This document shows positions 56,501 to 64,000 of a stretch of 64,000 nucleotides of DNA, in pieces (positions within the stretch are counted from its first letter, which is position 1; the number at the start of each line of letters is the position of its first letter). The position numbers and the translations under genes were made by a program. Origin of the DNA: Angiostrongylus vasorum (lineage: Eukaryota > Nematoda > Chromadorea > Rhabditida > Metastrongylidae); NCBI GenBank assembly GCA_018806985.1, contig JADANN010000110.1:62001-126000 (forward strand). The letters are read 5' to 3'. Under the pieces are notes generated by a model. The model was not told the DNA's origin. It did not search any database and saw only the letters and a program-made list of their open reading frames with translations.

Positions 56501-59500
56501 CTGTTCCTCTTTTGTGTGATTTTTGCATGATTTGTTTGCATGTGTGGAGTTGCAGATTTCTGCGACTATTTTGCTATGAGATCGGGTGCAGCATTCGCTT
56601 TACCACCAGCGTCGATTCCAATGGAATGCATCTGTCTCTGGCAGATAACGAACGATAAAGAACGTCACGATATCGACTACTCAATCGCTACTACAACAAC
56701 ATGCAATAAGTATGCGTCCCGTATCGAGAAGCGTGCCCGAAAATCGCGTAAGGACCCAATTGCATGTCTTGATCCACCGTGCGATATGTTCGGTGTACCT
56801 TTATTGATGATAACGGCATCGACAGCGTTGAGGACGACCACGATCACATCGATGACGTCGAGGATGATGACGGCTTCATCGACGACGAAGGTGACCACAC
56901 GACCAGCGGCGCATGTGCATGCTACGCTTATGAAAGACGACAATTCGGACGAACACGATGACGAAAAACCGATGTCTAAACTTCGCGAGATGAAACAACA
57001 ACGTCCTATCAGCTCTATTTCAACGACACCCTCGGTATTACCAACTTACAGGAGGCGAGTGATCGAGAAAGAGGTCAACTACGAGCCACCGCCGCCAGAA
57101 GTGAAGCCGAGCTTCAAAGATGGGGATGAAACTTCTCGAAGTTTGGCGTCTCCAGCTGGGAGAACAGTGAAGTTGAGCTGTCGTGCAAGCGGTTATCCTG
57201 AACCACGGGTTGTTTGGCACAAAAATGGTGCTATAATCACGGAAGCCAGTCCACGTATGACTGGAGCCGATTTTAAAATTCGAAAGGGTATGCTAGAGGT
57301 AGAGGATGCAGCTGAAAGCGATTCAGGAAAGTACATGTGTGAGGTATTTAATTCTTTGGGGACCATTCGGAGAACATTCAATGTCACGATCATCAATCGC
57401 ATGCGCGGACCACCTATTATCGTCCCCAATATTCTAGTCAATCAAACGGTAAACGTGAATGGCACAGCTGTTTTCAACTGTCGCGTCGTTTCCGATCTGA
57501 CACCCTACATTTTTTGGGTGCGAATCGATCGAGTCAATGGGTCACTGCACTACTACAATGAAACAGCGAAAGAATACATGTTTAAGTACACTGAGATGGA
57601 CGCAATTGAGAATGCCAACGTTGTTACAAACGACGATGAGTCAACACTAACGTTAGTGAATGTTACGCTAGAAGATCAAGGCATATATGCCTGTATAACA
57701 GGAAATTCGCTTGGATCAGTACTTGCAAATGCTACGTTAACGGTAAACGAATTTCTTGGAATGGTACTGCTCACAGGAAACCCTGAGCCAGAATACTCAA
57801 CATGGAGCATACTTCTTTTACTGTTGATAGTAATGTTGCTTTCGCTGATGCTCAGTCTTTGTGTTGCGTACTATGCTTGCTGCCGTATCACGAAGAAGCA
57901 TCGCGAATTAGAAGATCGTGCAGTCTTGATGCCAAAAAGGAAGAGGGTGATTGTTACACATAAGCCATATCCAGACGAAAAAGATGGGTGTTCGGATCTT
58001 CCTTCAACATATCAGGTTCAGATTGTTGAGCATGCATCATCCTCTAAAGGACGTCGTCCGCGCTTAAGCTCCGACTTGACACTGCTCTCCGATTACGAAA
58101 TCGATCCGGATCCTCAGTGGGAGATCGATAGATCGAGACTACAACTAGTTGATATTCTTGGAGAAGGCGCATTCGGTGAAGTTTGGAGGGCAAACTTGCA
58201 TCCAGATAAGAACGACCCGGACTCGCCTCAAGAAGATACTCCGGTGGCTGTGAAAAAATTGAAATCGTCAGCACACGAGAAGGAACTCATCGATCTTGTT
58301 AGCGAAATGGAAACATTCAAAATTATTGGCCGTAACGACAATTTGCTGAGGTTGATTGGATGTTGTACTGGTTCCGGGCCACTATATGTTGTTCTGGAAT
58401 TATGCAAATATGGAAACTTGAGAGATTTCCTTCGTATCCATCGCCCTCGCGAGGAAAACCAGGAGGCAGTGACCAAACAAGGGGAAGAAGTTTCTGATTA
58501 TCTAGAGCCACGAAAATGGTCGGACAGGTGTGACAACAAGGTTGTTATACACAATATCACCCACAAACACCTGGTTCATTTTGCATGGCAGATTGCGAAA
58601 GGAATGGAATTTATGGCGAACAAGAAGATCATCCATCGCGATTTAGCTGCAAGAAATGTTCTCGTCACTGAGAATTTCGTTATGAAAATATCAGACTTTG
58701 GCCTCTCGCGAGACGTTCACTGCAACGACTACTACCGAAAAAAAGGAAACGGACGGCTTCCAATTAAATGGATGGCATTAGAAGCGCTCGATTCCCATAT
58801 GTATACCGTCGAAAGTGATGTATGGTCGTATGGGATTTTACTGTGGGAAATTATGACAATGGGAGGAACACCTTATCCAACGATTGCCATGCCCCAACTA
58901 TACTCGGTACTCAAAGGTGGTTACAGGATGGAAGCACCTCAAAAGTGTCCAGGAGAGATTTATGATCTTATGGTGTCGTGTTGGCAGGAGAAAAGGGAGA
59001 AACGACCGACTTTCAAGATGATTGTTGATTATTTGGATTGGATGCTGCAGGACGCTGATAGCGAGACCATGTTCGACGATATCGATGGTGCTCCACCGCC
59101 TCCGTCAAGTGACAGTAGCCTAGGAAGGAAACTACGTACGCGACCTCTTTCAGCTCCTGTTTTTCTTCCTTCTGATCCACAGCATACAATTTGTGATGAA
59201 AATGTGGACGGCGGCGGTTCTGCTCTGGTGATGGGTGACGGCGCCGAGGGGTCGGAAAATATGCATTCGTCCGACCAGGAACATCAGTACTGTAACCAAC
59301 CGAGTGATCTCTCAACGGCTAATGCACGATTAGTCCGTCAACAGACTGACCCTGGATCGGTAGTAGTTCACGTTGATGAGGAGCAAGATTACTCTGTACC
59401 TCGCGCTGTCGCTGAAGTTGCTGCGCCCTCAGTGGACTCGGCTATAGGTTCCCCTTCTTGGATCGCTCCTGAACTTTCAAGCCACTCACATTATTCAGTC

Positions 59501-59920
59501 CCTTTTTTAGGCGAGCTGGGAGCGGCGCGAGTTGAGTCGTCGTACATGAATGTACCTGGCCATCGCACCACTCCCACCCGATTTCTGTTCCCTCCGAGAG
59601 CATCTGTAGTAGATAGCGCTCTAATGTTCTCCGATTCGGGCACCTTCGGAAAAAGGAGACAGTCGTCTTCATCCTATCTAGGCACAACCAATCATGGTTT
59701 TTTACCGTCTCCAAATGCGTTCACATGCGCTCAAATAACTAGGAGACTCTCTAATGCGTCGCACTGTTCTTCCGGAAGAGGTGGCTCCAGTCTGCTGTCA
59801 AGCATCGACGGAAACGAAAGCGGAATTGCTGCATTCTGCCGGTTTGAATGTGCACCAACTCTGCAAATCGAACATCGTTTACATCCAACAGAATTCAAAA
59901 CAGCAATTATCGATTTGTAG
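53530..59920 (+). CDS. egl-15: FGF receptor tyrosine kinase (EGL-15 type)
   Basis: Exons seen: 53530-53605 (signal peptide MNISLLVLLASVILFTDG), 55982-56137 and 56206-56275 (Ig1: VKLTC, VKWYRNGE, DQGMWTCRV), 56556-59920. Ig1 lacks its N-terminal strand, so at least one exon between 53606 and 55981 is missing. The last exon holds Ig2 (about 57170-57400, VKLSC and SGKYMCEV), Ig3 (57405-57750), one membrane segment (57796-57890), the kinase (58139-59050) and a 290-residue tail. Kinase landmarks: GEGAFGEVW, VAVKKLK, an insert after FLRIHRP, HRDLAARN, DFGLSRDVHCNDYYRKKGNG, WMALEAL. The DYY activation loop and NGRLPIKW are FGFR hallmarks. The tail has two Y-x-N motifs (Y at 59288 and 59543), which fit GRB2/SEM-5 binding. 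An acidic stretch lies in another frame at 56800-56910. In C. elegans EGL-15 acts in cell migration and fluid balance. Confidence 0.93.
53788..54062 (+). mobile_element. SINE, family A (copy A4)
   Basis: Inside the receptor gene's first large intron. It has GACGTATGTGGCGCATTCATTAG at the head, then GATTTGACACATCGCTAG, and the 3' markers TTGCATTCAATCACCTC and GGGGTGATCAACGC. Confidence 0.65.
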
Positions 59921-60702
59921 TATTTTGGTAAAGAATCGAATCCCTTAGAACATCACACCTTCTCTCTCATTGTTGTCCTTTTTCACTCAGTTCTATCCGT
60001 TCCTTAGCTGCATACACTCCGCAATTTTCACTGAACCCTTATATTGTTTCGTCAGAAGTTGTTATTGGCATTGTTGAAGTTCCTATGAAAAAATTTTCAT
60101 CCGATATTATATTTATGTGTTGTATGTACAATTCTTATGCTGAACATTAGATGTACAGAAAAAGAGAAGAGACGACCAAAATACAAGTAATTTCAATCAC
60201 GAGGTATTTCGTAAGGCTTAAGTAAAAATTATTACAAAGTTTCTGTCTCATTTACAGAGTAAAATGTAAAATCATCAAGTTGATTGCTCTTCTAGTTGTT
60301 CCTCAACAGAATGATGACTGAATGGTCAGGATATGTTGACAGTCATATGCAGCTCCGATAATAAGTACATTCTTGCTCAATGTCGTATTTGAGTTGCAAA
60401 CGAATTCTAGAACTTACCAATCACTCACTCTATGCTACAAAAACTAGGGTGAATAAACTGCTAAGACCGTCTTCGACTTCAGAGCGATAACTCTTTCATA
60501 ACAATTTTCTCTCGTAGTAACTGCTTCGCTATTCATCTTACACAAATCTTTGCATGGACTAATACCCTCTATCTTTAGAAGTATCACTAATTATTGTAAT
60601 AATCCTACGCTAAGCTTTTTTCTTCTAATCGACATAATTTTTGTGTTATGACTTTGCGACGTTGTTTTGGCGATTTCTCCTATGCTGAAGTTATTCAATA
60701 AA
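59921..60702 (+). terminator. egl-15: 3' UTR and poly(A) signal of the receptor gene
   Basis: Non-coding DNA follows the TAG at 59920. The first clear AATAAA is at 60697-60702 (TTCAATAAATTG), which would give a 3' UTR of roughly 0.8 kb. Another AATAAA lies near 61011. Neither is proven as the site used. Confidence 0.45.
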
Positions 60703-62083
60703 TTGTTTCCAATAGTTATTAAGACTTTTAGGGTTGCATCAAAAAATTCAGTCAAGACAACTGACTATTTGATGATTTGAAACTTCATAGATTTATAGAA
60801 GAGATTCTGTTGTATTGTCTTGTAATCTGTTCAAAAATGTTGTTTTACGTGATAACGAATTTGTTTAAGATTTTTAGGAATTTCAGGAGAAGCTCGGCCA
60901 CGATGACCAATGCCGATAGTATAGGGACACCATGCTGGACAAATGTTTATACCCCTCCTCCTCCCCATATTGTAACTTCATTTATTATTAGAACATTGTC
61001 GCGACCAGCCCAATAAAGTCGAAAATCCATTAACTTCATATCTTTAGAAGAATGTTGAACTCATTCCTAACTTGGAGACCCAGCTAGGTTAGTGAGCTGC
61101 TGCTGTGTATCGCAGTACTGCAACCAGGAAATTCCTTCCTTCTCAAGCAACAACAATGATGTGCAAATATGAAAAAAATAATGGTACAAATTCAATAATT
61201 TAGTGGAGTTTGAGAAAGAGGGCTATTTCACGATGGAAATCTTAAGTTGTCCGAATGCATCCATTGAGGTAAATGTTGGTGTGGATTTATGACGACAGAA
61301 GGATGGCTAGTACTGGTCATCGAAGCCGCGAGAAATTAGATTTATTTTTTTTAAGAATATTACTGCATCTGTCTTGGAAGAGTACCACACCAACTAGACC
61401 CTACACCTCAAAAGAATCTGGTTCTTTCACGTGCTTGTTCTATTTTACACTGTGCCGACACGAACTTTTTTTTTTGAACAGGCTGGATTGCGTACGATAT
61501 TTTGTTAATGTATGACTACCCGTAATAGAAAGGAAAAGGCCCAGCGCTTCGTTCGTCTTCGCCAAAGCAGTTGCAGTAGAGCGAACTGAGTCGGCTCGGC
61601 GTTGTTCAGAATTTTAGTTTTTCCAGCTCTTCTTGGGATAAGGTTGACTGGAATTCAAAACTAACAATAGTGAAGTATTCGTAGTTATGGAAATACTTTA
61701 TAAAATCTCCATGACAAGAATTTTGTTAGTGATGTAATGGACTAGTACATGACCTATGTCGAATATTTATCGGCAGATTATTGACATCTTCACCACTTCA
61801 TTTTCATGGGAAGCCTCCAAGGTACGGCTTATAATTCCAAGTAGTTTTTCGATGTACTTATGTGTATGTCTGTATTAATTGGAATGCGTCGCAGTACTGG
61901 TCCAGGAGAAGAGCGTAATGCAGCGGTTAAAGAAGTGGCATGTGGTAGACACATAGGAGCATAGTCTCGTGCCCTGGCTAAACCAAGTATTCTGTCCATT
62001 CAAATCTAGTGATTCTAAAATACTCTGAGAGGATAGACTCATTGATTCGACTCAATGAAAAACTTACAACTTTTACCTTGTAG
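60703..62083. other. Stretch without supported genes
   Basis: AT-rich with short frames only. At 61908-62000 a block (AATGCAGCGGTTAAAGAAGTGG) faintly resembles the head of SINE family A. Confidence 0.4.
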
Positions 62084-62179
62084 GACAAATATCCCTTTAC
62101 TCCCGTCGATGATGCTTCACGGGTCCAAAGTGCTTTACCGTTATACTTCACTGACGAAGAGAAGAATAAATGCACTAAG
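62084..62179 (+). CDS. Candidate internal exon, unknown gene
   Basis: Thirty-two codons, flanked by an ACCTTGTAG acceptor and an AAG|GTACCA donor, in phase 0. The peptide is well mixed: DKYPFTPVDDASRVQSALP, then LYFTDEEKNKCTK. Downstream at 62410 a second open region (GQKTVPCRTVTTTMRKFTCG frame) follows a TTATAG acceptor, but the phases do not join, so an exon may be missing. I do not recognise the product. Confidence 0.35.
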
Positions 62180-62954
62180 GTACCAGCTATTTTAGGTTTT
62201 TTAAATTGAGTATTCGTCGCAGTTTCGAAAACGCACTGAACTCAAAATTCTGTTTGAATAAAAGACGAATTTCTGCCATTTCACCAAAGTAGAACGTAAC
62301 AGTACTCTCATCAATCAAGATTGAAATTCTCGTTCATTGAATTTTTTCTCTTATATACTTCTATAAGAGCTTAAGCTTCTCGTTTGGATAAATATTTGTG
62401 CCATTATAGTTGGTCAGAAGACGGTCCCATGTCGTACTGTGACGACAACCATGCGGAAGTTCACATGCGGCAGCCTGGCCTTGAAGAAGTACGGGGATTG
62501 GACTCACTGTCCGCATTTTATGTCGCTCTCCTCATTCTCCTCATCCTCATTCACGTCATCATCATCGTCTTATTCTTCGACGATCCCTGTGCGGTGCGTT
62601 TATTTTCGGATGTTCAACGCGACCTGTATTCGATTTGTTAGTCCACAACACTTAGCGAAACAATGTAAATAAGGAACTCTCTTAATTAAGTTATTTGCAT
62701 GTATATATGTATGTGTGTAAATATAGAGATATCTGTATGCAAATTTGATGAGTGGATTATTCCATTGGCGTGCGAATAGTTTTCGTCCTCCTGAAGTAAC
62801 CAGCTCAATTCGTGAAATCCATTGTTGAGACGCCGCTACTTTCTTGTTTATACTGTTGCCACATGTTATAAGTAACGGAAAATTTCAGATTTTTCATTTT
62901 TTTTCACAAATATTGGACATGTTACTAGATTTCACTGGAATGCAAATGATACTA

Positions 62955-63255
62955 TTCGTTCTCAAAACTTACTTTTTCATTTACTGCCTACCACAATTTT
63001 CACGGCAAGGTGTAATGCGAAATGCAACCACAACGATGCTGAGATATTGGCAAAATTTGGGCCCCTGGCAAGATCGAACCACGATTTCCCTTTCTGGGCG
63101 CTCGCGCATTGCACACTGTGCCCCGGAGGCTCTTGCTCTGCGTTTCACTCAGCTGGTTTTCTATCTACCAGTGTCATCACCAGTTAACCGCCAACGGGGG
63201 TTGATCTGGGAAGCCCGTATCGGCATTGAACCCACGTAAGCTGAAGCTGCAGTCG
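62955..63255 (-). mobile_element. SINE, family B (copy B10), with clear tRNA-like head
   Basis: In minus orientation the head reads GGGGCACAGTGTGCAATGCG, then GTGGTTCGATCTTGCCAGG. The latter is a good pol III B box. The 3' part ends GTGGTTGCATTTCGCATTAC and CACCTTGCCG like the other copies. The head differs from other family B copies and may show an exchanged tRNA module. Confidence 0.7.
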
Positions 63256-63848
63256 AAAGTCAATTCGTTTCCACAACTTTAACAAATATAAGGGTTTGTT
63301 GTTGTTGTTTGGCGGTGAGGGGCAGAAGGTTCACTCTGACGTATGCCTTTAGTGTGTATAATTGATCATAAATAGAAAACGCCTTTTCTCTACATTTTAT
63401 TGGTTGATTTCATAACAAAATAAGTACCGCCTAACTAAGTATCTGTATTAACTTCACGAAATAAGGCATGTTATAATTTCTTGCATTCGATGAGTTCCAT
63501 TGCTTTTCATACATTTGTTGACACTACGACATCGGTATTTCAGTCAAACAACACGAAAAAAAGATCCATTTAGTCGGGAACTAAGATCCGAAATCCGTGA
63601 ACAAACCATTCATAGTTCATCGTCCTTCGACATATTTCAAGTCTTGAGATCTCATGAAAAAATTTTTTTCACTCTAGAGCACATAACTCTGGTTATCTGG
63701 CAAATGGTTGCGTTTCATTGTCACGTGTAGTTGTCAGAGATTATGTTTAGATTTCTCGTTATCCATTAAAAAGAAAGATCACTTTCATTAACGCTTTGTT
63801 TTTTGAGTTACAGACGGATTTGTAAACATTTCAGAATGAGGACATTTC
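63256..63848. other. Stretch without supported features
   Basis: DNA between SINE B10 and the microprotein ORF. A frame at 63535-63730 follows a TTTCAG, but its peptide is not convincing. Confidence 0.4.
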
Positions 63849-63986
63849 TCAAAAAGTCTCATATACGTAATTGTAATAATTCATGTACAAGCACATTCCA
63901 ATCACAACGGCGGATCCTGTGGCAGTCACGCCATACCGTACCAGATTTCGGTCACCGACCAAGGTCTTAGTAAGTGGCGATATCAT
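63849..63986 (-). CDS. 45-residue single-pass membrane microprotein ORF
   Basis: ATG at 63986, TGA at 63849. The N-terminus is MISPLTKTLVGDRNLVRYG, followed by an uninterrupted hydrophobic stretch (VTATGSAVVIGMCLYMNYY) and a short polar end (NYVYETF). A basic lead followed by one membrane helix is typical of small mitochondrial inner-membrane proteins, but I cannot assign a family. The frame stays open to the window edge, so this could instead be the last exon of a longer protein. Confidence 0.5.
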   Translation of the reverse strand: MISPLTKTLVGDRNLVRYGVTATGSAVVIGMCLYMNYYNYVYETF

Positions 63987-64000
63987 ATTATACAAATTTT

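Noticed and set aside
1..64000. tRNA, rRNA or CRISPR loci
   Set aside because: Blocks resembling tRNA promoters all belong to the two SINE families and lack a full cloverleaf. No rRNA-like sequence and no regularly spaced short repeats were seen.

Overview
This is a stretch of animal nuclear DNA, most likely from a clade V (strongylid or hookworm-like) nematode. The evidence is an EGL-15-type FGF receptor, a split ADA2 gene with short AT-rich introns, T-rich AG acceptors just upstream of start codons as expected for spliced-leader trans-splicing, RTE-type retrotransposons, a mariner relic and two tRNA-like SINE families. The species itself cannot be read from the sequence.

Layout. At the left edge is a truncated minus-strand exon (1-225), then AT-rich microsatellites and a low-confidence plus-strand gene (2380-4495). 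From 5649 to 32824 the minus strand carries three closely spaced genes that look like an operon. In transcription order they are a small two-exon gene (32824-31891), the transcriptional adaptor ADA2 (31625-26553, 13 exons whose phases all agree), and a giant gene of unknown family (26455-5649, 15 exons). The giant gene's first exon is about 10.3 kb. It encodes a Gln-rich prion-like region and a long array of 32-residue repeats, the least explained object in the window. A broken RTE retrotransposon (about 7015-10105) lies in its last intron.

The middle (33-48 kb) is a repeat-dense zone holding SINE families A and B, a dead mariner, a second RTE copy (42958-46102) and an inverted dispersed repeat related to the RTE leader. 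I see only one weak gene candidate there.

The right part holds an FGF receptor gene on the plus strand: signal-peptide exon at 53530, Ig domains from 55982, and one 3.4 kb exon carrying Ig2, Ig3, the membrane segment, the kinase and the tail, with stop at 59920. An N-terminal Ig1 exon was not found. After it come mostly non-coding DNA, one candidate exon (62084-62179), a SINE and a 45-residue membrane microprotein ORF at the right edge (63986-63849, minus).

A recurring feature is single extra bases in A/T homopolymers. Four of them, all in the same direction, split the giant exon, and similar indels separate the two RTE copies. Assembly error is the simplest explanation, so frame breaks here should not be taken as pseudogenes without read support. 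Functionally, ADA2 is a chromatin (HAT module) adaptor and the giant protein looks nuclear by composition; co-transcription of the two would suggest, but not prove, a chromatin link.
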